NCBI GenBank assembly: GCA_020630615.1
Contig: JAHDBA010000016.1
Coordinates: forward strand, 22,014-61,870
DNA: 39,857 nucleotides
Reading direction: 5' to 3'
Source of the DNA: Myxococcota bacterium
GTDB lineage: Bacteria > Myxococcota > UBA727 > JAHDBA01
Made by a program: the position numbers and the translations under genes. Below are positions 1-9,232 of this stretch, piece by piece. Within the stretch, counting starts at the first letter, position 1. Each line of letters begins with the position of its first letter. The notes below the pieces were generated by a model. It was given only the letters and a program-made list of their open reading frames with translations. It had not been told where the DNA came from and ran no database searches.

Positions 1-1
1 A

Positions 2-1423
2 TGTGGCGATGGTCACGTGAATACCGCTGCAGGTGAAGCCTGCGACGATGGCGGCTGGTCCGCTTCATGCAATGCCAATTGCAGCGACTCGGTGTGTGGC
101 GATTCAATATTGAACCCACTGAGTGAATCCTGCGATGACGGCAACAATGTCGATGGCGACTCTTGCTCAAGTCAATGTGTCCTCGCACACTGCGGAGACG
201 GGAGCATTGGGCCGGGTGAAGAGTGCGATGATGGGAACCTGACGAATGGCGACGGGTGTTCGATTGCATGTCAAATCGAAGTTGCGTCGATCGGCATATG
301 TGGCGATGGTAGTGTTGATGCAGAAGAGATGTGTGACGATGGAAATCTCATCAACAACGACGGGTGTGACTCTGCTTGCACTATTGAATTCTGTGGCGAT
401 GGGCAATGCCAACTTCAAGAGCACTGTTCATTTTGTGCTCAAGATTGTGGCCAATGCGATTTGGTCTGCGGCAACGGAGTCCTTGAAGAGGGCGAAGTGT
501 GCGATGATGGCAATACCGTTAATAACGATGGCTGCAGTGCGGAATGTACGGTTGAAGACGACGAAGCCGAGCATTTCGTCGGCCCTGGAATTTCGTCAAG
601 CCACGCGCGCTGCAGCGACACTATGGCGTCGATCAGCACTCAAAACTCTGCGTTCTGCGCCTCTAAGGAGTTCCCCATCTCACGTGTGATACTTGATTAC
701 CGTCTGCTTGACGCAAGCGGCATTCAAAGTCTCTATGATGCTTCTGAGCTGTCCGGGCGTGAAGCCTTGACGGTGGAGATGCTAAGCTATCTTGCAAATA
801 TCCGTAGTGGTTTTTGCGACAGCTGCATGATCGATCTTGTAGCTAAGCTTGACGAAAAGCGCCCTCGCAACTGTGTGGGCGAACGTGTCGCTGTACGTGA
901 GCCCTACGAGTGGTTAACTCAAGAGAATGCACAGCTTTATGCAGAGAAGTTTGCGCGTTATAACTCGCAAGGGTGCGGTCAGCTTGGAGCTGATAGGCAA
1001 AGCTTAAGCGATATTTGCGCGACTCCACGTGAAGGGACGCTAGCCGCTTTCTTATGTCCAGATGCTGATGCTCGAATTGAGTCATCGTGCCATGCCAAAG
1101 CTCTAACGCTAAAAGGACTTAGCAAAGGCGCGAAATCGTTGATGCAGGGGCAGAGCCGAAACACTGGCACAAACGCCCTCGATCTTTTTCCATGCGGCGG
1201 CATCACCGAGAACGATCTCCGCCGCGAAGCCAGGAATCTGAGTGAGGGCTCATTAAGACTAGCGCATTCAGGATTAAGAAGAGCCTGGGTTTGGTCGTGC
1301 TTGACACAGGAACATAACGTGCGAACCCCGTCGTATGGATGTGGTCAGCCCTCACGAAAAGCGTATTCTACAGGTTGCCCCTATCGCAAAGACATTGGCA
1401 TTGCTTCAAAAACGGGTCGTTGA
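2..1423 (+). CDS. Cys-rich secreted protein with CDDGN repeats (DUF4215-like), 5' end outside window
   Basis: The frame is already open at base 2 and reads CGDGHVNTAAGEACDDG across the first ATG (17), so that ATG lies inside a repeat and the true start is upstream of the window. The first ~180 residues hold five CDDG units spaced as in the myxobacterial Cys-rich repeat (DUF4215 / TIGR02232 type: CGDG...GE.CDDGN...DGC...C). One different unit, CGDGQCQLQEHCSFC, is inserted before the last repeat. After about residue 185 comes a ~280-residue region with scattered cysteines and no motif I recognise. Such repeats are known from extracellular or cell-surface proteins of Myxococcota and are presumably held by disulfides. 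No anchor is visible at this end. The last ~30 codons overlap the next gene in another frame, so the exact C-terminus is uncertain. Confidence 0.85.
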   Translation, partial: CGDGHVNTAAGEACDDGGWSASCNANCSDSVCGDSILNPLSESCDDGNNVDGDSCSSQCVLAHCGDGSIGPGEECDDGNLTNGDGCSIACQIEVASIGICGDGSVDAEEMCDDGNLINNDGCDSACTIEFCGDGQCQLQEHCSFCAQDCGQCDLVCGNGVLEEGEVCDDGNTVNNDGCSAECTVEDDEAEHFVGPGISSSHARCSDTMASISTQNSAFCASKEFPISRVILDYRLLDASGIQSLYDASELSGREALTVEMLSYLANIRSGFCDSCMIDLVAKLDEKRPRNCVGERVAVREPYEWLTQENAQLYAEKFARYNSQGCGQLGADRQSLSDICATPREGTLAAFLCPDADARIESSCHAKALTLKGLSKGAKSLMQGQSRNTGTNALDLFPCGGITENDLRREARNLSEGSLRLAHSGLRRAWVWSCLTQEHNVRTPSYGCGQPSRKAYSTGCPYRKDIGIASKTGR

Positions 1424-2141
1424 GCGTTTCCCAAGGGCAAGTCTTGTCAAACTATGTGCCACCGTCCGGAACCTGACAGAAGAAACGAATGAGAACATCA
1501 ATTGGATTGAACGCCCGATGTGGGGGCTTCGTTTTCTTCTCATTGGTCTCATCGCGTTGGGTGTCATGGCGATTGCTTATGCGTTCACATCGGTTGAAAC
1601 CCAAGGGGCAAACCTGACATTGATTGACCTCATTGGTGTTGTCGAGGCATCTATTAATGACATCATCTTTACCGGTGCCGCACTTTTCTTCTGCCTGGGG
1701 CTAGAGCGACGTTTAAAGCGCGAAAAGACGATTGAGTGCTTGAACCAACTGCGCATGATTGCGCACGTAATTGACATGCATCAACTGACCAAGGACCCCC
1801 ATCGCCTTTTGCGTACGACTCGAGAGCCAACCGAGCTTACCCTACGGGAAGGGCTATCAAAAGATGAAGCCCCACACGACACAAGCAGTAGCCCAAAGCA
1901 ACAAATGAGTGCTTTCGAGCTGCAACGCTATCTCGACTATTGTGCGGAGTTGTTCGCACTTCTTGGTAAGGTGGCTGCGTTTTATGCACAAAGCCTACCA
2001 GACCCCGTCGTCGTTCAAGCCGCAACCGAAATCGAGCTTTTATGCTCAGGGCTTAGTCGCAAAGTCTGGCAAAAACTGATGATTCTCAATCAAATTAAAC
2101 AGGAGCTCAAGTATGAAAAAGAATGCTGCGGACACACTTAA
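1335..2141 (+). CDS. Two-TM hypothetical membrane protein
   Basis: I do not recognise the family. The protein (268 aa from the ATG at 1335) has a hydrophobic segment at about residues 65-87 (from FLLIGLIALGVMAIAY) and a second around 110-125 (IIFTGAALFFCLGLE), then a long charged C-terminal half that looks cytoplasmic. It overlaps the 3' end of the preceding Cys-rich gene by 89 bases in a different frame, and no ribosome binding site precedes the ATG. It could start later, or the overlap could mark a frameshift. It ends 28 bases inside the following DUF420 gene, so the two are probably co-transcribed. The frame upstream of 1335 is closed by TGA at 1302. The gene is likely real because of the clear membrane topology; its function is unknown. 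Confidence 0.6.
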   Translation: MDVVSPHEKRILQVAPIAKTLALLQKRVVERFPRASLVKLCATVRNLTEETNENINWIERPMWGLRFLLIGLIALGVMAIAYAFTSVETQGANLTLIDLIGVVEASINDIIFTGAALFFCLGLERRLKREKTIECLNQLRMIAHVIDMHQLTKDPHRLLRTTREPTELTLREGLSKDEAPHDTSSSPKQQMSAFELQRYLDYCAELFALLGKVAAFYAQSLPDPVVVQAATEIELLCSGLSRKVWQKLMILNQIKQELKYEKECCGHT

Positions 2142-2643
2142 GAAGCTTGATCGACTCGCGATTCTAATAAGCCTTGTCGTCACCGCGCTGGTTGTGTTGA
2201 TGGGCTACATGACCATTGAGATTCCGTGGGACCTTTCCTTTCTGCCCTCATTTCATGCATTGCTGAATACGATGAACACCTTAATCCTTGCGTATGCATG
2301 GCAATGTGCGCGTGAGAAACGTGTTGAAGACCATCGACGAGCGATATCGGTTGCGCTTATAATCTCAGTCGTGTTTCTTCTCTCGTATGTCGCTTATCAC
2401 TTCACAAATGAACCGGTTCGCTATGGTGGTGAAGGAAACACTCGAGTTCTCTATTTTTCTCTTCTGATCTCTCATATTGTTTTGGCGGCATTGTCTCTGC
2501 CCTGTATTCTTTTCGCGGTGAACCGGGCAATTACGGGCCATATTGAACGCCACAAGAAGATTACAACTTGGCTCATGCCAATATGGATTTACGTCTCAGC
2601 CACCGGGCCAATCTGCCACTTTATGCTAATGCCCTATCGTTAA
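2113..2643 (+). CDS. DUF420 family membrane protein (YozB/CtaM-like)
   Basis: This 176-aa protein has four hydrophobic segments and the DUF420 pattern: a YVAYHF segment after the second helix, an ISHIVLAALSLPCILFA helix, a basic loop with HKKITTW, and a final PIWIYVSATGPICHFML helix. The conserved histidines in these helices are typical of the family. Known members include Bacillus YozB and staphylococcal CtaM, the latter needed for haem-copper oxidase maturation, so a role in oxidase assembly is plausible but inferred. The start at 2113 has a good ribosome binding site (AGGAG at about 2101) inside the end of the upstream gene, which points to an operon and translational coupling. No cytochrome oxidase genes are in view. 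Confidence 0.8.
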   Translation: MKKNAADTLKKLDRLAILISLVVTALVVLMGYMTIEIPWDLSFLPSFHALLNTMNTLILAYAWQCAREKRVEDHRRAISVALIISVVFLLSYVAYHFTNEPVRYGGEGNTRVLYFSLLISHIVLAALSLPCILFAVNRAITGHIERHKKITTWLMPIWIYVSATGPICHFMLMPYR

Positions 2644-2687
2644 TCGGTATGTGGTTGGACTGCCAGATCACGAGCATCGCAAAAACA

Positions 2688-3224
2688 CTAATTTGAGCAA
2701 CTGTGCTCCCAAATTTCAACTTTTTCGATTGCGTTGAACTCGCCGTCCACGGCTCCACTATGGCTGTTACGTGGCAACCTTGATGATGCCGGACCAAAAA
2801 CAACTTTACCCGTATCGTAGTGTATTAAGCGTGCAAAGTTGACGTCTTCCACACTCTCAAGCTCATGGAACTCCTCGAGATTTTCGAGAAAGAGTTCTTC
2901 ATCGACAGACGCAATGTCGATGGGGCTGACACCCTCGGGCAGCGCTCCTGAGAGCTCAACCAAATCATAGTCGCGCAAGATTCGTGGTACAATATTTCTC
3001 ACATAAGCGTTTTCCCGCCCATCGCTAAAAACGAACTTAAAATCGTACTCACACGTCGTATCCAAGCTGTTGAACTCCACTTTATTTAACTCGTGCCCAC
3101 GAGCGACTTCACCTAAGAGCTTGGCATCCGCCGGAGTTTCGTTTTGTCCACACCCTACGCTCATGATTGTGCTAGCCCCCAAAAGAATAGCGAGAAATCG
3201 TCTTTTTGATACTTTTTTGCGCAT
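2688..3224 (-). CDS. Hypothetical lipoprotein
   Basis: This is a 178-aa protein with a basic N-terminus (MRKKVSKRR), a short hydrophobic stretch and a lipobox-like MSVGC with Cys near residue 25, so it is probably a lipoprotein. A strong ribosome binding site (GGAGG, about 5 bases before ATG) fixes the start. The rest is acidic, with no motif I recognise; two cysteines in the mature part could pair. It converges on the DUF420 gene and diverges from elp3. Function unknown. Confidence 0.7.
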   Translation of the reverse strand: MRKKVSKRRFLAILLGASTIMSVGCGQNETPADAKLLGEVARGHELNKVEFNSLDTTCEYDFKFVFSDGRENAYVRNIVPRILRDYDLVELSGALPEGVSPIDIASVDEELFLENLEEFHELESVEDVNFARLIHYDTGKVVFGPASSRLPRNSHSGAVDGEFNAIEKVEIWEHSCSN

Positions 3225-3283
3225 AGTGCCTCCGGTTTCCTCAATGTAACAGTCTCAGCGTGCAACTCTCAACATTTTGACTC

Positions 3284-3301
3284 CTCAATTGTTAAATTGA
3301 G
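3284..3301. promoter_or_regulatory. Perfect A/T-rich inverted repeat between divergent genes
   Basis: The sequence ctcaatt-gtta-aattgag is a 7-base perfect inverted repeat with a 4-base spacer. It lies in the 133-base divergent region between the lipoprotein gene and elp3. A TTGACT hexamer (3277-3282) lies immediately to its left. It could be a repressor site or a chance palindrome; I found no second copy nearby. Confidence 0.3.
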
Positions 3302-3357
3302 ACACACCAAAAGATAAGACTGCTTGAGAAGGGTATGAACAGGGTTTAAACTAAACT

Positions 3358-5205
3358 ATGCTGAGTTCGGTTTCAGGAAAGGAAACAAACAAGGTAAGCA
3401 CTTTGACGACACGAGAACACACTCTTTCTAGGAAATCTCTTCTCGAATGGTTTCATCAAAACCAAAACTTAAAAAATACATCACGATTTCAGCGCCGCCT
3501 TCAAAAACACTTCGTCAGGCCTTCTGGTAATCTCCGTCCCTTGCCAGAGTTTCAGGCTCTTTTAAAGGACGAGGATCCCATCGCACTTCGGAATCTTCTT
3601 CTCTCAAAAAAGACACGTTCGCTGAGCGGTGTTGTTACCGTAACAATCTTAACCAAGCCTTACCCCTGCCCAGGGGAATGTATTTTCTGCCCCAATGACC
3701 CACAAATGCCCAAAAGCTATTTGACCCGTGAACCGGGTGGGCAACGCGGGCTACGGAATCACTTCTCGGCATACAAGCAAGTTCGAGAACGTTTGCTACA
3801 GTTACAGAAGCAGGGTCACCCAATTGATAAGGTTGAGGTCATTGTTCTAGGCGGAACATGGACCTCCTACACGAAACGCTATCAACTTACTTTTATCACG
3901 GATGTCTTTCGTGCACTTAATGATGGTCCTTCAATCGAGGCTGAACTTGAAAATACGATCTCGAATGGGGAAACAATTAACTCTCATATTGAATTACCTA
4001 AGTTTTCTCCCTCGGTGCAAAACTACAACCGATCGCTCAAAATTATTCCTCGTGGGAGAACAACGCAGTCCTTCAACATTTCGAGACAAAGCGCAGTGGT
4101 CCTCGATGAAGAAGCTCTCAAAGTTCTTTGTAGGCAACACGATACCAACGAGCATGCAGGATCCCGTTGTGTTGGCCTTTCGATCGAAACAAGACCCGAC
4201 CATGTTCATTCCAAAACCCTAACTTGGCTTCGTCGCCTTGGGGTCACCAAAGTACAAATTGGTGCGCAGCATCGGGATAACACCATCTTAGAGATGAACA
4301 AGCGCGGGCATACCCTGGAAGATGTGCAGAATGCTGTCTTTCAGTTACGTAGCTTTGGTTTCAAAGTACAACTGCATTTCATGGTCAACTTACTTGGCGC
4401 AACACCAGAAGTTGATATTCATGCGTATCGCGCGTTGTATACGTCATCAACACATTTACACCCCGATGAAGTGAAACTCTACCCATGCACTCTTGTCCGC
4501 GGAACAGAGTTAGAAAACCACTATGCCAAGGGTGAATGGGCGCCCTACGAGGGGCAAGTTCTCACGCGTCTCTTGGCCGCTTGTATTGAGTCCACACCGC
4601 GCCGTGTTCGACTCTCGCGCATCATTCGAGACATTTCTTCCAACGATATACTCGCCGGAGATTTACGTTCAAACCTTAGAGAGCTCGCAGAGCAAGAACT
4701 TCTACAGCAAGGTCGTACGATTGAGGAGATACGACATCGAGAAGTACGCGATCAACGAATATTAACTCCTACGCAGAATGACAGTTGTGAGAAAAACAAG
4801 GCAATAGTCGTTCACCACACACCTGTTGACACGCCAAAAGGGAAGCTTGTATTTATCGAACTTAAGAACTCGCGTGATCAAATCCATGGGTTCGCGAGAT
4901 TGTGGATTCCCAATGGTGCTATCCCAAGCCCACTACCCGAACTCGCCAATGCTGCAATCTTGCGAGAACTTCATGTTTATGGTGGAGTCGTCTCGATTGG
5001 CGAAAAGCCAAATGCCCATGCCTCACAAAGTCGAGGCCTCGGCGCGAGCTTAATACAAGAATGCGTTCACTATATTGACGGCAACACGTACACCACTTCA
5101 ATCACAAAGCTCAGTGTTATTTCCGCCATCGGCACACGCGGCTACTACCGCTCGCAAGGCTTTATTGATGGTTCACTCTACCAGCATCTCGTGCTCGAAA
5201 AGTAG
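3358..5205 (+). CDS. elp3: Elp3-type radical SAM / GNAT tRNA-uridine modification enzyme
   Basis: This bacterial Elp3 homologue (615 aa from ATG) has an N-terminal radical SAM domain followed by a GNAT acetyltransferase domain. The cluster motif is CPGECIFCPND (Cys at about 104, 108 and 111), followed by family-typical stretches such as KVEVIVLGGTW, SIETRPDH and KVQIGAQ. The C-terminal ~120 residues carry the GNAT acetyl-CoA loop region SRGLGASLI and GYYRSQGF. Elp3 makes the carboxymethyl group on tRNA wobble U34 from acetyl-CoA; in bacteria and archaea it works without the other Elongator subunits. There is no good ribosome binding site before the ATG. A TTG at 3403 has AAGG nine bases upstream and may be the real start. 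The gene stands alone, converging on sufE. Confidence 0.9.
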   Translation: MLSSVSGKETNKVSTLTTREHTLSRKSLLEWFHQNQNLKNTSRFQRRLQKHFVRPSGNLRPLPEFQALLKDEDPIALRNLLLSKKTRSLSGVVTVTILTKPYPCPGECIFCPNDPQMPKSYLTREPGGQRGLRNHFSAYKQVRERLLQLQKQGHPIDKVEVIVLGGTWTSYTKRYQLTFITDVFRALNDGPSIEAELENTISNGETINSHIELPKFSPSVQNYNRSLKIIPRGRTTQSFNISRQSAVVLDEEALKVLCRQHDTNEHAGSRCVGLSIETRPDHVHSKTLTWLRRLGVTKVQIGAQHRDNTILEMNKRGHTLEDVQNAVFQLRSFGFKVQLHFMVNLLGATPEVDIHAYRALYTSSTHLHPDEVKLYPCTLVRGTELENHYAKGEWAPYEGQVLTRLLAACIESTPRRVRLSRIIRDISSNDILAGDLRSNLRELAEQELLQQGRTIEEIRHREVRDQRILTPTQNDSCEKNKAIVVHHTPVDTPKGKLVFIELKNSRDQIHGFARLWIPNGAIPSPLPELANAAILRELHVYGGVVSIGEKPNAHASQSRGLGASLIQECVHYIDGNTYTTSITKLSVISAIGTRGYYRSQGFIDGSLYQHLVLEK

Positions 5206-5249
5206 CCCTCTGAACGACCCTCGCTCCGGCTGACATTAAAAAAATAAAA

Positions 5250-5660
5250 CTACTCTATCGCCCTACTCGCAGCAAAGCTTTTGACCTTGTGAACCATGGA
5301 AGAAAATCCGTTTCTGCGATTCACAGACAGGTGCTCATCAAAACCAAGCGCTGCCATTTCACGCTCAAGATCAATCTTAGTAGCCTGCTCTGGTGTCTTA
5401 CCATGATAGGTTGCAACAACGAGGTACGCGAGCCCTTTAACAATTGCCGCATCGGAATCCACTTGAATGTTGATGCCCTTAGGGTCCCACGTGAGAGTCA
5501 TCCATACCTGAGAGAGACACCCTTTCACTAAGTTGGCATCAATGCGGTCTTCATCCCGGAATGAGGGCAAGGTTTTGCCGAGTGCAATCAACTCTGCGTA
5601 TTTGTCCATCCAATCGTCAAAAAGTGAGAATAGCTCTTTCAGTTCATCAAGTGATTTCAT
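5250..5660 (-). CDS. sufE: SufE family cysteine desulfurase sulfur acceptor
   Basis: At 136 aa this is the usual SufE size. The signature VKGCLSQVW carries the acceptor cysteine (Cys48), and the C-terminal half has the family-typical helix content. SufE takes persulfide sulfur from the cysteine desulfurase SufS and passes it to the SufBCD scaffold for Fe-S assembly. No suf operon is in the window, so this is an isolated gene. Its 3' end faces elp3 across 44 bases. The window has three radical SAM enzymes that would need Fe-S clusters, but that is not evidence of a specific link. A CsdE role cannot be excluded. Confidence 0.85.
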   Translation of the reverse strand: MKSLDELKELFSLFDDWMDKYAELIALGKTLPSFRDEDRIDANLVKGCLSQVWMTLTWDPKGINIQVDSDAAIVKGLAYLVVATYHGKTPEQATKIDLEREMAALGFDEHLSVNRRNGFSSMVHKVKSFAASRAIE

Positions 5661-5962
5661 CCCTATGAGTTAGCGAAGGTCTCTTTCAATGCAAGTCCGT
5701 AATGCATTTCAACGCATGGCAGGCTCAAAAGACCCAGCAATTGATGTCGCAAGGTATCACATCAACACCAAACTTTGACGATGTGAGAACTTGAGTTCGC
5801 ACTCGCAAAGTCCTGCAAGAACATTTGGGACTTGATGAAGCGCTAAACCATTCATCTTTTGCGTCTTTTCATGAAGGTCTTAGGCTCTCAAACCCTACGC
5901 TTTCTTGGCACAAGTCTTGAAAGATTGGGGTGACCCTGCAATCCAGGGCAAAGGAGAACACC
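5661..5962. other. Intergenic region upstream of beta-propeller lipoprotein gene
   Basis: These roughly 300 bases between the divergent sufE and beta-propeller genes have no convincing ORF, RNA gene or hairpin terminator. They presumably hold promoters for both genes, but I see no clear -35/-10 pair. Confidence 0.4.
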
Positions 5963-8410
5963 GTGAACTCAGTTATATCTATTCTTTTCAAGCCAAGTTG
6001 GCGCCCTTGGCGTACGCTTTCAATAACCCTATCGGCCCTTGCACTTTCTGGCGGGTGCAATGACCGTACAAGCACCGGCCCAAACTCATTCACAAACCCG
6101 GATGCCTTGGGTGCGACACAATACAGCCTCACAACTTTTGACAGCTGTGTCGACGCTGAGGCTGACCTCAAGTCACGCTTGCTCGCAAAAGTTACAAGCG
6201 ACTTGGAGGCACGTCGACATGATCTTATTGAGTATGGCTACTACAATGGTGGTGGCCGCGGAGGCATGGAAGTTGGCGATGTCATCCTCGAAGATGCGGG
6301 GGAGCCAGCAATGGACGCTGCAGAAGGCGATTTTGATAGTGCAACGGCAGAGTCGGCACCAAGCGCAAGCAACGGTACCACGACAGTAACGGACCAAGGT
6401 GGAGATCGGGAAGAAGGTGTCGATTACAGTGGCACCAACAACCAAGAAGAGGGAGTCGACGAAGCAGACTTTGTGAAAACGGACGGCGATTTCATCTATG
6501 TTGTAAGCGGCAATACCTTGAATATTTTTGCTGTGCCGGTTTTTGGTGATATCGAAGCTCGAGGCACGCTCGAGCTCCCCTACAATCCTCGTGAGATGTT
6601 ACTGGCGGGCGACGAAATGGTCCTCTTTAGCACTATTTCACCATGGGGCATGAACTCTGACGACCCTCTGCGTGAAGAGATTGGCTTTGATGATGGCAGC
6701 TACCGCTACTCAAATTACACCCGCGTCGATACGATTGCACTCGATGCATCGCGCATGACTCCCACGATTGGCAATTCGGTTCTCATCGAAGGTTCCTACT
6801 CTACGGCCAGACACCACTCACTTGAAGAAGGAGATCGCGTGATGATGGTTTCGCATGCGCAGGTGAATATCCCTGGCGTTCAATCGGACATCTATATCGA
6901 TCTGTATAATATGGACCGCGACCAACGCGAAGCAATCGTCGACACTCTGATCGATGCAATGATCGAACAAAATGAAATCGCAATCAACGAACTTTCTTTA
7001 GAAGATGTTGTGCCCGGTGTTTGGAGCATCGAAGGCAATGCCATGGAGCGTTTTCCTTTCGATGAATCGGACTGTCAAAATGTTGCCGCTGTTGTCGACG
7101 GCGTCACGCACAGCATGACATCCTTATTGACTTTGGGGCTAGACGACAATGGTGTGAGCGTTAGTGCCGACCATATCATGAGCAACTACCCTACGGTTTA
7201 CGCATCAAACGATGTGATTGTGATTGCAGAGTCATCGCAGCCTCAATGGTGGTACTACGAAGATGCACCTGAAGATGCCACAAACCTGCATCGCTTTGAC
7301 ATCGATGGCAGCACAACCACCTATAGCGGCAGTGGCCAAGTCCCAGGGCAAATTATCGGTCAATTTGCCCTCTCTGAACACGACGGGGATATTCGTGTCG
7401 CCACCACTCGAAACCTCTGGTCACAATGGTGGGACGAAGAACAAAACCCCATCTCCAACTGGCTCTTTATACTCAATGGAGAGAATGAACTTGAAACCAA
7501 AGGCAGCGTTGGTCCTCTTGCGGAAGGCGAAACCATTTGGTCTGCGCGTTTTAAAGAAGACACCGCATATATCGTGACCTTTCGACAGACCGACCCACTA
7601 TGGGTCATCGATATCGCAGATGCAGACAACCCGATGACTTTAGGCGAGCTTCATATCCCTGGCGTTTCGACTTACATTCACCCAATCGAAGACGATAATC
7701 TTCTCACGATCGGCATCCCGGGTGACGAAAGTGGTCGCCTTGAGTGGGGCCAAGATCGAATCAGTCTTTTTGATGTGAGTGACCGGTCAAACCCGACTCA
7801 AGTGACGACTCTCGATATTGGTGAAGAATACGGTTGGGGATACTCCGAGGCACGCAATGACCACCGCGCTTTCCAATACTTTAACAACATGCTTGCCATT
7901 CCACGCTCGCAAGAAATGTGGGTTGAAGTTGATTGCGATGTGCAAGACCCAGAAGACTCGGAAGACTCAGAAGACTCGGATGAAGGTGGCTCCGACGGGG
8001 TTGCCGGTGAAGATGAGGTCTCGAGCGGTAGCGATTCGGCTTCATCGAGTGATGTTGCTCCACCACCCGATGAGCCTTTTGAAGATGCCTATAACGATGG
8101 CGAATGCTACCCCTACACGCGTTACTTTAATATTGCAGGTCTACAGTTGATCGACGTTGAGCCTGGTGCAAGCTTGTCTTCACACGGTGCTCTTGTTCAA
8201 AATGGCATTTTTAACCCAGAACAAAACGGTGGCTATTGTTACTACGGCTATGCCGCAAACGTTCGACGTTCTATCTTTATGGGTGATTTTATCTATGCCA
8301 TCTCGCCAGCAGGCATCACCGTTCATCGAATCGATGATTTGGAGCAAGTGGCAATGGCAACCACTCCATTGCACAATAACAACTATGGCTACGACTGTTA
8401 TTACTATTGA
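5963..8410 (+). CDS. Secreted lipoprotein with Beta_propel domain
   Basis: The start is set at GTG 5963 because AAGGAG at 5951-5956 sits six bases upstream; an earlier in-frame GTG (5930) lacks such a site. The product (about 815 aa) has a signal peptide ending in a lipobox (LSGGC), then an Asp/Glu/Ser-rich linker, then the hallmark of the Beta_propel family (PF09826), NNQEEGVDEADFVKTDGDF, followed by repeated propeller-blade-like strands. An acidic insertion with a repeated E-D-S unit (about residues 660-710) interrupts the later part. The family is known from secreted or surface proteins of archaea and bacteria; the molecular function is not established. It is tyrosine-rich at the C-terminus. 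A hairpin terminator follows directly, so it is probably a single-gene unit. Confidence 0.85.
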   Translation: MNSVISILFKPSWRPWRTLSITLSALALSGGCNDRTSTGPNSFTNPDALGATQYSLTTFDSCVDAEADLKSRLLAKVTSDLEARRHDLIEYGYYNGGGRGGMEVGDVILEDAGEPAMDAAEGDFDSATAESAPSASNGTTTVTDQGGDREEGVDYSGTNNQEEGVDEADFVKTDGDFIYVVSGNTLNIFAVPVFGDIEARGTLELPYNPREMLLAGDEMVLFSTISPWGMNSDDPLREEIGFDDGSYRYSNYTRVDTIALDASRMTPTIGNSVLIEGSYSTARHHSLEEGDRVMMVSHAQVNIPGVQSDIYIDLYNMDRDQREAIVDTLIDAMIEQNEIAINELSLEDVVPGVWSIEGNAMERFPFDESDCQNVAAVVDGVTHSMTSLLTLGLDDNGVSVSADHIMSNYPTVYASNDVIVIAESSQPQWWYYEDAPEDATNLHRFDIDGSTTTYSGSGQVPGQIIGQFALSEHDGDIRVATTRNLWSQWWDEEQNPISNWLFILNGENELETKGSVGPLAEGETIWSARFKEDTAYIVTFRQTDPLWVIDIADADNPMTLGELHIPGVSTYIHPIEDDNLLTIGIPGDESGRLEWGQDRISLFDVSDRSNPTQVTTLDIGEEYGWGYSEARNDHRAFQYFNNMLAIPRSQEMWVEVDCDVQDPEDSEDSEDSDEGGSDGVAGEDEVSSGSDSASSSDVAPPPDEPFEDAYNDGECYPYTRYFNIAGLQLIDVEPGASLSSHGALVQNGIFNPEQNGGYCYYGYAANVRRSIFMGDFIYAISPAGITVHRIDDLEQVAMATTPLHNNNYGYDCYYY

Positions 8411-8433
8411 TGCAACAACCTTTGTAGATTACA

Positions 8434-8460
8434 AACGAGTCCATGGGGCTCGTTTTTTAT
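8434..8460 (+). terminator. Rho-independent terminator after beta-propeller gene
   Basis: The stem aacgagtc / ggctcgtt (8 pairs including one T-G) with a short catgg loop is followed by a run of T. It lies 24 bases after the TGA at 8410. Confidence 0.75.
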
Positions 8461-8663
8461 TTTCTCAATATCAATCTAAACCAACTACAATGAGCATAAC
8501 GTGCATTGTAATCTTCAGGCATCATTATCTTTGCTGCGATGACAGAAATGTCTGAACGCCGTGAGAAAAGCGGACACAATCCAAAGAACTCGCGTCGTCT
8601 ACATTGGCATAAACTTTGCATGCTCTAAAGCAAACAATGTCAGCGATGACAAAGGAGATCCAA

Positions 8664-9179
8664 ATGCGTACAATAAACTCAATCATTCAACCACAGCTCG
8701 TATTACTATTAGGTATAAGCTCAGCCCTGATGTGCACGACTTCTCTTCGTGCCGAATCCGAATCAATACAATGCGTCGAAGATCGTGACTGCGCAGAGAG
8801 ATATGCGGATGGTCGTGGAAGCTGCATTCACGGGTATTGCGTAGACGGCCCGCGATGTATGCTTCCTGACGATTGTCTTGACGATGAGGTGTGCAGAATC
8901 TTTTCAGGTGCAGAAAGTTACTGCGCAACATTGCCAACACCTTGTTCTGGCGCTGGCGAATGCGCAGAAGGTGAAGAGTGTCTTCAGGATGCTTTATGGG
9001 ATTGTATCGGTGATGATGCACAAATTTGCGAAAGCCTTTCCCCTAACGTATGCGCGAGCGACACAACACAAGGATGCGTGTCTCAGCCTATGAATACGCC
9101 GCTATCTTTGCTGAGTGCACTGATACTCTTCAGACTTCGTGCATTACCCAAACGAAAGTTAACACGAGAGCAAAAGTGA
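8664..9179 (+). CDS. Cys-rich secreted protein with C-terminal sorting-like tail
   Basis: The start at ATG 8664 follows AAAGGAG at 8651 and gives 171 aa. The frame is open further upstream (to 8616), but only this start puts a signal peptide at the N-terminus, with probable cleavage after SLRA. The mature part is rich in cysteines (patterns such as CVEDRDCAE, CMLPDDC, CSGAGECAEGEEC), as in small secreted disulfide-rich modules of Myxococcota. The C-terminus reads TTQGC, a hydrophobic stretch (PLSLLSALILFRL) and a basic end, resembling the MYXO-CTERM sorting tail. It converges on a Cys-rich lipoprotein gene. Function unknown. Confidence 0.7.
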   Translation: MRTINSIIQPQLVLLLGISSALMCTTSLRAESESIQCVEDRDCAERYADGRGSCIHGYCVDGPRCMLPDDCLDDEVCRIFSGAESYCATLPTPCSGAGECAEGEECLQDALWDCIGDDAQICESLSPNVCASDTTQGCVSQPMNTPLSLLSALILFRLRALPKRKLTREQK

Positions 9180-9232
9180 TGTGAGAAAATGTCACACAAT
9201 ACGTTAATGGACTGGGCCCCTTGGTCCGGTCT

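Noticed and set aside
246..689. 147-codon open frame on the plus strand
   Set aside because: It reads the Cys-rich repeats in another frame and has no independent support.
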